Origin: a virus
IMG/VR virus record: IMGVR_UViG_3300049450_000009
Span: 1-29,007 of that record
DNA: 29,007 bases
Direction: 5' to 3' (one strand)
In this document: positions 8,601 through 15,852 of the stretch, piece after piece
Numbering within the stretch: position 1 is the stretch's first letter
How the letters are laid out: every line of letters begins with the position of its first letter
Made by a program: the position numbers and the translations under genes
The notes under the pieces: generated by a model
What the model was told of the DNA's origin: nothing
The model's database searches: none
What the model saw: only the letters and a program-made list of their open reading frames with translations

Positions 8601-11500
8601 ATATTAGGCAGGTGCGTCTCACCTTTCAAAGCTGCATTCGTAGCATGTTGCTGTGCTGTCGCACCAGTGCTCACGTCGTTGGTCACGCGTATGCGATCCA
8701 GTTCCGCTGGGTTGACACCAGCACGGCCCATGAATCGTTCTAAGGCCGCGTTTGCGTCATCGCTTCTACGGGCAAAGTCGATAGCACTAGGACGCACAGC
8801 GTATCCAGGAACAGGTGCAGGCGCAGGCGGGAGCCATCCGCGTCCACCAGGTGGTGGAGTTTGAGTCATACCGACAGGAGGCGTAGGCGGCATAGGGGAC
8901 GCAGGCGGCGTAGGAGGCGTAGGAGGCGCGGGCGGTGTTGCACGAACGCCTCCCGGAGAACGTACGGGTGGTGCTTGAGGCGGTGCGACAGGCAACGGAG
9001 GCATACCGACAGGTGGTGTTGTCAATGGTGTATGGCCTACCTGGGCAGTCGGCAATGGAGGCATTCCTGCGGGAAGTGCCGTTAACGGCAATCCTTGGCC
9101 TACGCCAGGCAATGCCCTAGACGCAGGTGCAACTTTACCTAAAAGTTCTTCCCTAAGACGTTGCTCAAACTGTTCGGCCCATCTCGTACGTTCAGTAGGT
9201 GGTCCGGCTGCACCGCCCCGTCGCCAATCTCTGTATTGAGTTTCCATCTCCGGAGTGAATTCTATCTTAGGTGCGCCCGGCAACGGAGGCATCCCATGAG
9301 GTATTTCAGTTATCGGCTTCGCGAACCGACCGCCTACAATCCGTGGAGGAAGTTGGCGCATCATTCCTATCAATCCTGCGCCACCAGCCAAATGACCAGG
9401 GGCAGGCAATTCCTCAGGGTGCGTAAGGATTTGTTTAACGTTGCTTGCAGCTTCCTCTCCGAATCGCTTACTCCATCCAGCGAACGGTGTGTCGCTTTGA
9501 AGGTGTGGTCCATGCCCTGGGTAGAGTTTCACTCCACCTGTATAGGGAGCTTCACCTTCGGCAAGGTCTGGCGCAGGATATTCTACAGGCTCTTGCGTCA
9601 TTGCCTCGGGGGTTAACGCAAAGCCTTTACTAGCGCCGACCATAGGACCGGACAAAGCAACATCGGCAGCGGAAATTGTCTGCGGTAGCCCATTAGCTCC
9701 AACAACAACATGCTTCACACTATGCGCATCGGGATGCAGCGGAATATGTCCCTGCGGTATCTCGCTGAATTGAGGTATTTCAGGAAACCCAAATTCAGGA
9801 GCTTTCGGAGGCGCTTCTTCTTTACTCTTGGTCAGGAGAGATTTCAATTCCTCGATGAGCGGTTCCGTCGGCGACGCTTGTGGAGTCTCCGGAACGACTG
9901 CGTATTGCTGTTTTTCAGTACCTTTCGGCTTCGCAGGCTCTGCTGTCTCTTTCAAAGATTCAAGCAATGCGGCTATGTCTGGTTGTTCCTGTCCTGCTTG
10001 TGCCGTTTCAGCTTCGGTCGCCGGTATAGCTACGTCTGGCGCAGCCGGAGAAGGTTTGGAAACTGTTAATGTTAATCGCTTTTTGCCATCGGACCCTGTA
10101 ACATACTCGGCGGTGTGAGGCTCAGCCATACCTTCGCCGGTCCTGCCGACTCTACCGCCGACGCCAACGTTGGCACCTACAGAACCGGCCATGCGAATGT
10201 GTGCAGGGTCTTGCTGAAACGCCTTTCCAGTTAAGAATGATAAGCCATATTCGCCTGCGTGCCTATGCAGATAATCGAGTACTGGCCCACGTTGGATATC
10301 TGCACTGACACCAGATTGGTGACCGCTACTACCGGGAGGGGCAGCAAGTCCACCCTGATTGTTGGGATTGGGATAGTAAACTTTCCCTCCCCATGCCACA
10401 GGTCGTTTAATGTAATCAGCACGATACTGTGCTTGTGTTTCAGGTGTGCGATACAAATCGCGGATTACGGCACGCTGTCCGGTTGCGCTCTCGGCAGCTT
10501 GAATGGCACGAGATAGTCTATTAGCAAATTCAGGATGAAGACCTTGAGTTATTAAGTTGCGGCCTCTACTCGAAAGGAAACCAAATGATTCGACGGCACC
10601 AGCTAGACCCTGACCTTGACTTACAGTTTGACTCACACCAGGCGTAGGTGTTGCCTTCGGTGATTGCCATACATCAGGCAAATCGGTTTCACGCGGTGGC
10701 CATTCGTCGCCAGAAGCAATAGGCGCAGTTGGTGCGAAGCGTTGTTCCTGACCACGACCTTCTGGTATTGGTGGAGATATAGCTTCTGGATCACGTTCCT
10801 CCCACCAGTTTGGTGTCGTAGTTGATCTGGGAGTCAGTATCTCTATGTTTGGCTGAGCGTTACCAGCAAACCTTGGCAAGTTGAGTCGTCGTCCTTCCTC
10901 ATTGAAATACGACTCCATTGTGCCATCAGCTAAACGTATCTGAAAGCCTGGTTGGCCAGAGCTAAATTGTCTCCCTGCTAAACCACCAGAAGCATTACCA
11001 GTTATTGGTCCGACACCATACCGCGACGATAGGTCAGAGCCGTGCAAAACCGCATCGAGTACGTCCCGCTTGAACTTTTCTACGTCTGCCTGCGTGATGG
11101 GAACATACGTTGTACCTGGATAATAACCACGCTGGCCATACGTAGGCTTGTCCCATAAAGCCTGTTCGAGCGAGTGTCCTCGATGCTGCGCTCTGTTGAA
11201 TGCACTTTCGGCTTGAATAATCTGCGCCTCAAGCGACGATTTAGGATTAACTTCACCGTGAACCATACTGGTTAGTCTATTGACCAACGCAGGATTGTTG
11301 TTGATTTCGTCAATAAACTGCCGACGGTCAATGCCACCAGGTACAATTCGTGCAGGATCAATCGGCACCACCCCAGGTATGACTGGGGCGGTTGCCGATG
11401 TATCGGAAGTATCCTTCCACGGGTCTCTACTTGGGACTTCGTCCGTAGTGATATCAGGAGTTTCGGTCTCTTGCGTCAGGTCTTCTTCGTCGTCGGCCAT
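5606..11500 (-). CDS. Giant internal virion-type protein (1964 aa) with M15 peptidase and large polyvalent-protein-like C-terminus
   Basis: Probable ejected virion protein that opens peptidoglycan during DNA entry. After an acidic start, residues about 60-210 hold a region with 'EAQIIQAESAFNRAQHRG' (91-108), weakly like cell-wall hydrolases. Residues about 316-437 match M15/VanY-type D,D-peptidases: RDLYRTPETQAQY (347-359), SSGHQSGVSAD (H394, D401) and DPAHI (H434), the three zinc ligands. Residues about 797-900 are proline-rich with repeated GMPPLP. From about 910 to 1964 the sequence is helical, and 1200-1650 resembles the LPD38-type domain of large polyvalent proteins (GYFNPVFGPTTDMLRNW, PIPQEDVLHKMIVWA). 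The ATG is preceded by CAGGAGATTCGTCA. It is the last gene of the - strand unit; its stop meets the + strand unit across one dyad copy. Confidence 0.85.
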   Translation of the reverse strand: MADDEEDLTQETETPDITTDEVPSRDPWKDTSDTSATAPVIPGVVPIDPARIVPGGIDRRQFIDEINNNPALVNRLTSMVHGEVNPKSSLEAQIIQAESAFNRAQHRGHSLEQALWDKPTYGQRGYYPGTTYVPITQADVEKFKRDVLDAVLHGSDLSSRYGVGPITGNASGGLAGRQFSSGQPGFQIRLADGTMESYFNEEGRRLNLPRFAGNAQPNIEILTPRSTTTPNWWEERDPEAISPPIPEGRGQEQRFAPTAPIASGDEWPPRETDLPDVWQSPKATPTPGVSQTVSQGQGLAGAVESFGFLSSRGRNLITQGLHPEFANRLSRAIQAAESATGQRAVIRDLYRTPETQAQYRADYIKRPVAWGGKVYYPNPNNQGGLAAPPGSSGHQSGVSADIQRGPVLDYLHRHAGEYGLSFLTGKAFQQDPAHIRMAGSVGANVGVGGRVGRTGEGMAEPHTAEYVTGSDGKKRLTLTVSKPSPAAPDVAIPATEAETAQAGQEQPDIAALLESLKETAEPAKPKGTEKQQYAVVPETPQASPTEPLIEELKSLLTKSKEEAPPKAPEFGFPEIPQFSEIPQGHIPLHPDAHSVKHVVVGANGLPQTISAADVALSGPMVGASKGFALTPEAMTQEPVEYPAPDLAEGEAPYTGGVKLYPGHGPHLQSDTPFAGWSKRFGEEAASNVKQILTHPEELPAPGHLAGGAGLIGMMRQLPPRIVGGRFAKPITEIPHGMPPLPGAPKIEFTPEMETQYRDWRRGGAAGPPTERTRWAEQFEQRLREELLGKVAPASRALPGVGQGLPLTALPAGMPPLPTAQVGHTPLTTPPVGMPPLPVAPPQAPPVRSPGGVRATPPAPPTPPTPPASPMPPTPPVGMTQTPPPGGRGWLPPAPAPVPGYAVRPSAIDFARRSDDANAALERFMGRAGVNPAELDRIRVTNDVSTGATAQQHATNAALKGETHLPNITYSTRMSFPEIERAAQNHPTFQDYMHAMDTIDDIRHVTNNPGTVAGRATPQAGPVRVRGLTMADAQNLVRNMEHTDPGLVSLRDAFREHVEETRRFQHEMGMITGQEHADLNMNHPNEVPWSKRVSGAERIYEANRADANTEAVRGNIFRNAEDVTSANVRAALSNQASREAADALLRTPNGRIILRHVDPEHFTLNPDARPNQVSFRRDGVMEHYVAENRNVADWLNHDPYGKGGWFSRAWNTLANGYRQGTTGYFNPVFGPTTDMLRNWSIMQTTVGQAGRAPGFRGKMQALTGANPLGRQAPGLLNLPKAWTLVSGQNARIPLGRGSVIHAIPSQLIPQLTDYIAQAILHGGNGWFGRTYGGQAIRPVAEAMARAMVRWHANTTYARTQHMGGVSGSRMTQAESAMENARGMGSVMPGANSALVRRAAPILNAFKHTLEAGRNAAHFAYVEGNLGRAPLEQLVHESNELSGNPRTGGRAFMPSGARERFDPGPREPGIGGAINYAGRQAARPFLTAYQMANEANRKLPFGGMTQQGWKNRLSNPSSLINPFTYVKHITPMKLTAASYLYNMWMGKDPNGKSYIDHATNGQNPTREATTIYFAKPGAPVEDGYQWPIPQEDVLHKMIVWAAMHHMFGDQQHVRSSLREDFGHAAHAFMDVAMLPQIPPVLSAAYEAGGVAPPSNIGGFLSPLTEAAGLGNLAGAGSYARRDPLYAKDQNSTLPEKLQRTLYALNPGFVAAMTKAYSAAAHTPRSEDDPWGTSWEMAKNAMGAGTRQMLGTGLASNIADQRNIASGMTRESEKMFERKKVLDGLVEYAAKYGTTGERQIGREKPLSKAGEQMARQQGLERLPRDIAGLSQPEPKNELYKMFAKDLLNRTRKDTVQGYKTLLDFWKDSTQQIQTMRHNDSANDPTWQQQLQQRPQMMSFLQRHGVDTTNRIDVRNYLEGYRQNVARTINNNIDKIEADYSRRMGQPIKLQDLDPHKPWHSSLQVPTP
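6015..6027. repeat. 13-bp dyad variant (one mismatch), in giant gene
   Basis: GGTTGACTCAAAC; encodes GLSQP in the giant protein. Confidence 0.6.
7386..7398. repeat. 13-bp dyad variant (one mismatch), in giant gene
   Basis: GCTTGAGTCATAC; encodes MTQA on the - strand. Confidence 0.6.
8859..8871. repeat. 13-bp dyad copy (exact), in giant gene
   Basis: GTTTGAGTCATAC; encodes MTQT in the proline-rich linker. Confidence 0.85.
8990..9295 (-). repeat. Three spaced GMPPLP-encoding repeats in the giant gene
   Basis: The 14-bp word GGCAA(C/T)GGAGGCAT occurs at about 8991, 9051 and 9279 on the + strand and encodes GMPPLP three times (residues 832-837, 812-817 and 736-741). It marks a repetitive linker between the peptidase region and the C-terminal region. 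Confidence 0.75.
10626..10638. repeat. 13-bp dyad copy (exact), in giant gene
   Basis: GTTTGACTCACAC; encodes VSQT just before the peptidase domain. Confidence 0.85.
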
Positions 11501-11514
11501 TGACGAATCTCCTG

Positions 11515-11527
11515 GTTTGAGTCAAAC
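11515..11527. repeat. 13-bp dyad copy (exact), upstream of giant gene
   Basis: GTTTGAGTCAAAC; its last base is part of the previous TAG stop, and the ribosome binding site of the giant gene follows it. Confidence 0.9.
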
Positions 11528-11880
11528 TAGTAAGCTTTGCCACCACCCATGTTTTTCTGAGCTTCGGCTAGCTCTTCTTCGGTGGATTGCCCAGGCTCGC
11601 CTTCTTCTTCATCAGCACCGCCTGGCATTGGCATACCTTGTGGCATTCCCTGTGGAGGCATAGGCATACCTTGAGGCATCCCAGGAGGCATTTGTCCACC
11701 ACCCATAGGCATCCCTCTGCCACCACCACCACCCATGCCACCACCCTGGCCTCCCATCATTTGCTGTAAAATCATAGGTACAAGCTGTGGGTTAGCCTGT
11801 ATCTGCTGTATTGCGAATTGAACAGCCTGTGGAGGCAGTCCCATTTGTGTTAGGATTTGCATGATCATTTGAGGGTTCAT
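11527..11880 (-). CDS. Low-complexity Met/Pro/Gly/Gln-rich protein, 117 aa
   Basis: Residues 1-42 are amphipathic and helical (MIMQILTQMGLPPQAVQFAI and following), with a 'L-P-P-x-h-h-x-x-h-h-x-x-h-x-x-N-P' pattern. Residues about 43-87 are a Gly/Met/Pro/Gln repeat (MPQGMPMP occurring twice), and the end is acidic (ADEEEGEPGQ). The start overlaps the previous stop as ATGA, and GAAGGAGGACAAGAA is a strong ribosome binding site. A similar NP-Q helical segment occurs in the portal C-terminus, so a virion-associated role is possible. No function is recognised. Confidence 0.7.
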   Translation of the reverse strand: MNPQMIMQILTQMGLPPQAVQFAIQQIQANPQLVPMILQQMMGGQGGGMGGGGGRGMPMGGGQMPPGMPQGMPMPPQGMPQGMPMPGGADEEEGEPGQSTEEELAEAQKNMGGGKAY

Positions 11881-12101
11881 TTCTTGTCCTCCTTCTTATC
11901 AGCCGTTGCAGCTTTGACTGCCCACATCGCAGCCTCTTCGTAAGCAGTCTGTGCCAGTGCGGCCAGTCGTGGATCGAGATGTTTAAGTTCCTCGCATATG
12001 TCGATAAGATCAGCTGTGTAGCGTTTGATCTTATCGACTACGTTATCCTTGCTAGGGTTGAACGACTCACGAACGCGCTGCGCCCCAAGACTACCTGTCA
12101 T
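11877..12101 (-). CDS. Small helical protein resembling the Acb2/Tad1 cyclic-nucleotide sponge family, 74 aa
   Basis: The protein has an aromatic 'SFNPSKDNVVDKIKRYTADLID' type segment (F14, N15, P16, K26; quoted in part: FNPSKDN) and a second helix 'RLAALAQTAYEEAAMWAVKA' (45-64). From memory, this two-helix layout and the AAMWAVKAAT ending resemble the Acb2/Tad1 hairpin family (DUF7681), small phage proteins that sequester cyclic oligonucleotide signals of CBASS and related defences. Length, the lysine near position 26 and the location in a phage fit; no alignment was possible. It sits among presumed virion genes, between two other very small genes, with ATGA overlaps on both sides and a strong AAGGAGGAACAA ribosome binding site. 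A structural accessory role is the alternative. Confidence 0.5.
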   Translation of the reverse strand: MTGSLGAQRVRESFNPSKDNVVDKIKRYTADLIDICEELKHLDPRLAALAQTAYEEAAMWAVKAATADKKEDKK

Positions 12102-12325
12102 TTGTTCCTCCTTAGTGCTGCCTGAATAACATCGTCAACGCTACGTGACGACTTGTGTGAAGCTAACTTGGTTAGTTCTGGATGCCCTTCATGTACGTAC
12201 TCTGGCAAGCCAGTAATGCCATGGCTCTTGCTAATGAAATCTGCGCCAACCTTCGGACTGACATCGGTTTTGCCAGCTTGGGTAGCGTACATAAAACGCC
12301 GCTGTGCATTACTGACGACAGGCAT
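12098..12325 (-). CDS. Small conserved-type phage protein, 75 aa
   Basis: The N-terminus VVSNAQRRFMYATQAGKT resembles a widespread small phage family that begins 'SxAQxRhhxA' and is found near head or tail genes; its function is unknown. Basic residues are spread throughout, and there is no membrane segment. The ATG follows TAGTAGGAGGTAACA, one of the best ribosome binding sites in the window, directly downstream of dyad copy 12341-12353. The stop overlaps the next ATG as ATGA, so it is coupled to the Acb2-like gene. Confidence 0.7.
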   Translation of the reverse strand: MPVVSNAQRRFMYATQAGKTDVSPKVGADFISKSHGITGLPEYVHEGHPELTKLASHKSSRSVDDVIQAALRRNK

Positions 12326-12340
12326 TGTTACCTCCTACTA

Positions 12341-12353
12341 GTTTGACTCAAAC
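12341..12353. repeat. 13-bp dyad copy (exact), upstream of 75-aa gene
   Basis: GTTTGACTCAAAC, a symmetric form, in the gap before the strong ribosome binding site of the 75-aa gene. Confidence 0.9.
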
Positions 12354-12363
12354 CAAAGCCAAA

Positions 12364-13410
12364 TTAGAAACTGCTATCGCCTCCGCTAAAGAAATTGCTA
12401 AACGTGTCGGACGCCTGCTGATCGCTCAACCCGAAACCTGTATCGCCTGACACATTACCGCTATCGGCACCACCACTAGTAGGCACAAGTCCGTACTGCG
12501 GTTGCTGACCGCTACTTCCACCACCACCACCGCCACCACTGCCCTTAAACGCGCCAATCAGTGATGCAAGTCCCTTCAAGTCTGGTGCAGTATCGGCAAT
12601 GCCTTTCGCATACGCATTGTAAGCATTACCAATATTGCCTGCCGAGTTTTGTAACGCTTGCAGAATCCCTTGGCTCTGCTGTTGTTGTAGCGTAGATAGT
12701 GCCTGTGGCGTATCTGACATCCGAATAGGAGCACCACCACCCTGCATCATTGTTTGTTGCAACTGTTGCAGCACTGGCAAGTATTTGCTTTGGTGCTGTT
12801 GCTGTAGAGAAGCCTCCAACGGTATTGATTCTTTGTAAGCCTCTAGTTGGTTAGCTGCAACGTTACGACCCTGTGCGTCGTCGGCGGCTTTTAGTATGGC
12901 TGGGAGATCAGCGCCTCGGCCTTGACGTATTAGTGTGCGTCCAACATCCTGAGCCTGCCTACCCGAAGCCATTTGGTTGGCAAGTTGCATTTTTGACGCA
13001 AGTGTGTCCTCGAGCGCAGCCCGACTCGGTGGTTGATCGTAACGAAATCCTGCTAGTGCAATATTGTAGTCAGGCTTTGCAGCTTCACCGCGAGCGGCAG
13101 CATCTTCGAGAATTTGTCGATTGCGTCGCGCGTCTACAGTAAGAGATTTCAGTTGTTCGTTTTGACCTGCGGAAATAATTTCAGCCTGTAGAGGCGATAG
13201 AACCGTTTCCCATGAATTTGTCGCTCGATTGTACCGTTGCTTATTACCGTAAGCATCGGTACGTGTAGCAGTTTGCAGATCATATTGCTGTGCAGCGTTA
13301 CGCTCCTGAAAGCGTAGGTTCATTAGATTGATGATCGCAGCTTCACCTGCGGATTGCGATTGTGCAGCGGCTCCGGCTAAGCCAGCGACTGCGCCTAAGA
13401 TTTCAGCCAT
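12364..13410 (-). CDS. Presumed internal virion (ejection-type) protein, 348 aa
   Basis: The start MAEILGAVAGLAGAAAQSQSAGEAAI is a glycine/alanine-rich, weakly hydrophobic segment of the kind seen at the N-termini of podovirus internal or ejection proteins. It is followed by a long helical, glutamine-rich region (LEASLQQQHQSKYLPVLQQL) and a glycine/serine/glutamine-rich C-terminus (GSGGGGGGSSGQQPQ). No enzyme motif is visible. The gene begins 2 nt after the previous stop, with GAGGAACAATAGCC as ribosome binding site. It lies in a run of three such genes between the tail genes and the giant protein, a usual place for internal virion proteins. Confidence 0.6.
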   Translation of the reverse strand: MAEILGAVAGLAGAAAQSQSAGEAAIINLMNLRFQERNAAQQYDLQTATRTDAYGNKQRYNRATNSWETVLSPLQAEIISAGQNEQLKSLTVDARRNRQILEDAAARGEAAKPDYNIALAGFRYDQPPSRAALEDTLASKMQLANQMASGRQAQDVGRTLIRQGRGADLPAILKAADDAQGRNVAANQLEAYKESIPLEASLQQQHQSKYLPVLQQLQQTMMQGGGAPIRMSDTPQALSTLQQQQSQGILQALQNSAGNIGNAYNAYAKGIADTAPDLKGLASLIGAFKGSGGGGGGGSSGQQPQYGLVPTSGGADSGNVSGDTGFGLSDQQASDTFSNFFSGGDSSF

Positions 13411-13412
13411 GG

Positions 13413-14921
13413 CTATTGTTCCTCTTCGTCTAACTTGTTATGTGTCTCTTCCGGTGTTTCCTGTGGAGTAGCAGGCAAATTACTTTCGATAAGCGGATCG
13501 TAACGCTGTTCGTTATACTTTGGATTGGACAGGTCGAATTTCGTAGGATCAGGTGGAGCATTCATCTTCTCGTACATGTCCTTTAATACTTGTGGCACAA
13601 TCATTGATTTGCCGCTCTCCGGCGTAACGACTGGTGGAGTTTGACTCACACTTGGTGTTGGCACAGGTACTTGTGCTGCTCGAGGAATGATCCCGTATTC
13701 CGCCAAATTGTTGTTAATGGCTCGTGCAGAAGTCTCAGCCATGCTACTCGGGAGGGGTTCAGCTACACGATTGACTCGCGATAACAATTCAGTTAGCATT
13801 GCCTCCGACATTCCTGGAACCGCATGGGGCTGTTCGCTCATTCTATTTGACGGCGGAGGGGCCGGAGGCGATTCGTACATCCTTCGTATTATCTCCGGCA
13901 CCCATGAAGACATACTTCGTGGAGGCGTGTCGGGGGGTGCGTATTCGCGTGGTATCGTCATACGTGAAGCGTTGTAACCGGCTAACACTTGCGGCAGCCA
14001 TGTAGGGTTCTGGTTTCGCCCTACAGGCACCGTGTTCCCAGGCACTAATTTGTACTTCTCAGGACCGCTGATTGTAGGAGACGGCTGCTCGTAATCCGCA
14101 GTTGTGGCTACAGCGTGTGTTGGATTTCTTTCGCTACCCATAGCTATGAAATCAGGATTTTCCGCCTTCCACTGTGACTCTAGAAATTTCTGTTCCCGTA
14201 ATCCAGAAGCACGTCTTTCAGCATCCGTGAGATCGATAGGCTCACCTTCGTACGACGGATAGCCATGCTTCGACTGGTACGCTATTCCTGCTTTAGTCTT
14301 CAAGAAGGGTTGATCCATGCCTACGGTTTCGGCTAGGTTATAGTCTCCCTTCATCATACGTTTGATCAGTGCATCCGAATACTGACCACTCGCAGGATTA
14401 TTGCCAGCGTACATTGCCAATACTGCTGGTAGTTGATAACTCAGCGGAACGTGTGGCTGTTCCCCGGGTTGTCCAGGTTGTCCTGTTGACGTTGTTGGTG
14501 GAGGCAATCCTGGAACGCCAGAAGTACCTCCGGCACGAGTTGCGCGCTGACCACCTTCCTTAACGCCTAAGCCACGCAGTTCTTGTTGTTGTTGTAGCAG
14601 TCGGTCATGTTCCGCTGCGCGTTCTTTAATGCCTTCTGGTGTATGTGCAGGGAACTTGTACTGGTAACGTTGACTCCCACCCACAGTACCTGGGATGTTT
14701 ATAGCGTCCTTTGGTACGGTCCCTGGAACCGTTCCGCGAGGCGTGACTGCATACGAATCCTGTGGAAGTAACAATTCAGGATGCGCGTTACGTGCCGCAG
14801 CATTGAGCGGCACGTATCTGTACCCTTTGGGTGGCGGCGGTAGTTCTTGAGGCTGCTGCTGTTGCTGCCCTCGACCTAATTCGAAGATACTCGGCAGCCC
14901 GAAACCGCTTTTCTTGGCCAT
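13413..14921 (-). CDS. Proline-rich presumed virion protein, 502 aa
   Basis: Rich in proline, glutamine and glycine throughout, with 'PQELPPPPKGYRYVPL' near the N-terminus and 'PAPPPSNR' later. No catalytic motif, signal peptide or membrane helix is visible, and the family is not recognised. The start codon lies only 2 nt after dyad copy 14924-14936, which fills the gap to the previous stop, and no AGGAG-type ribosome binding site precedes it; only GTGAG inside the dyad could serve. Another exact dyad copy lies inside the gene (13639-13651), where it encodes VSQT. Position suggests an internal virion component. Confidence 0.6.
   Translation of the reverse strand: MAKKSGFGLPSIFELGRGQQQQQPQELPPPPKGYRYVPLNAAARNAHPELLLPQDSYAVTPRGTVPGTVPKDAINIPGTVGGSQRYQYKFPAHTPEGIKERAAEHDRLLQQQQELRGLGVKEGGQRATRAGGTSGVPGLPPPTTSTGQPGQPGEQPHVPLSYQLPAVLAMYAGNNPASGQYSDALIKRMMKGDYNLAETVGMDQPFLKTKAGIAYQSKHGYPSYEGEPIDLTDAERRASGLREQKFLESQWKAENPDFIAMGSERNPTHAVATTADYEQPSPTISGPEKYKLVPGNTVPVGRNQNPTWLPQVLAGYNASRMTIPREYAPPDTPPRSMSSWVPEIIRRMYESPPAPPPSNRMSEQPHAVPGMSEAMLTELLSRVNRVAEPLPSSMAETSARAINNNLAEYGIIPRAAQVPVPTPSVSQTPPVVTPESGKSMIVPQVLKDMYEKMNAPPDPTKFDLSNPKYNEQRYDPLIESNLPATPQETPEETHNKLDEEEQ
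13639..13651. repeat. 13-bp dyad copy (exact), in 502-aa gene
   Basis: GTTTGACTCACAC; encodes VSQT. Confidence 0.85.
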
Positions 14922-14923
14922 GA

Positions 14924-14936
14924 GTTTGACTCACAC
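14924..14936. repeat. 13-bp dyad copy (exact), 2 nt before a start codon
   Basis: GTTTGACTCACAC. In the transcribed sense it directly follows the TAA stop of the 303-aa gene and ends 2 nt before the ATG of the 502-aa gene. Confidence 0.9.
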
Positions 14937-15848
14937 TTAGAACACTGCGGATGTCGTCGGCGTGGTCTTGTTAGTCGCCTGCGCGTTCGGATCGATGACA
15001 CCGGCCTGTGCAGTAGGATCGAACGGTAGGTTCTGCGCACCTTGACCAGCACCAGCGATGGCAGCCAGACCCTGTGTGTTAAACAAGTTCGCGGAGCCGA
15101 TCTTGCCCTGTAGTGACGTATTGAAGTCTCTCATAAAGTCACTAAAGTTCTGATCAGCCTGCGTGCCGAACGTGTTAGGATCGAATCTAGTACCTAGTTT
15201 TAGAGTCTGTGCCGATGTACGTCCTTTGTTCGCGATGTCATCAAGAGCTTGTTGCTCCGACGAAACAAGACCAGTACCTGCCGATCTAATCGTTGCTAGC
15301 ACACCAGGGTCTTGACGAGTGAGTTCGGCTTCCGCTGATGTCTGACCCGCGGGAGTAATAACACCGCGTGATAGCATATTCTGAATGATTGCATCAGCAG
15401 CCGAACGTTGCGTTGCATCGATGCCAGCCACGTATGGGTCCATGATGCTGAATGGAGCTTTAGACGCACCGTAGTTCGGAGAGAACAATGCATCAATGCC
15501 TCGTCCTGCTTTTGCTTGCGCCGCAGCAGTGTCGGCATCATAGATTTGTTGACCTATACCACTAAACGACGCCCCCGGATTCGGATCAGTTGGCGAGATA
15601 CCAGCAAGTGTTGATGCAATTCTGGCATCAATACTTGATTGATATTCACTAGGATCGAGTCCCTGTTGCGCGAAGAAGTCTTGCGCAGAAGCCCGACCAG
15701 CAGTAGCCGAAGAGCCACGCAGAGCCGCAAGATCAGCTTTGGTCTGCGCGTCTTTAGCATCTTGAATTTGTTGCTGTCGTGCAGCTTCTGCTTCCTTCAT
15801 CGACTCGACTTGTGCGCTGTTGTCCGGAGGCATGGATGGTGCTGACAT
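14937..15848 (-). CDS. Presumed internal virion protein, 303 aa
   Basis: Residues about 12-45 form a probable coiled coil (VESMKEAEAARQQQIQDA). The rest is rich in alanine, glutamine, serine and asparagine, with a repeated 'R-S/T-A-x-x-A' pattern and no membrane segment. No enzyme motif is recognised. The ATG is preceded by CAGGAGTAGTAAA, and upstream of that lies a dyad variant (15863-15875). It lies directly downstream of the acetyltransferase and upstream of two other presumed internal proteins. Confidence 0.6.
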   Translation of the reverse strand: MSAPSMPPDNSAQVESMKEAEAARQQQIQDAKDAQTKADLAALRGSSATAGRASAQDFFAQQGLDPSEYQSSIDARIASTLAGISPTDPNPGASFSGIGQQIYDADTAAAQAKAGRGIDALFSPNYGASKAPFSIMDPYVAGIDATQRSAADAIIQNMLSRGVITPAGQTSAEAELTRQDPGVLATIRSAGTGLVSSEQQALDDIANKGRTSAQTLKLGTRFDPNTFGTQADQNFSDFMRDFNTSLQGKIGSANLFNTQGLAAIAGAGQGAQNLPFDPTAQAGVIDPNAQATNKTTPTTSAVF

Positions 15849-15852
15849 TTTA

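Noticed and set aside
8861-9085. Open frame on the + strand encoding an arginine-rich peptide
   Set aside because: It is the complement of the proline-rich linker codons of the giant protein; it has no ribosome binding site and lies antisense to a well-supported gene.
5790-11663. Many + strand open frames opposite the giant gene
   Set aside because: They are short, lack ribosome binding sites and known motifs, and arise from the codon bias of the long - strand gene.
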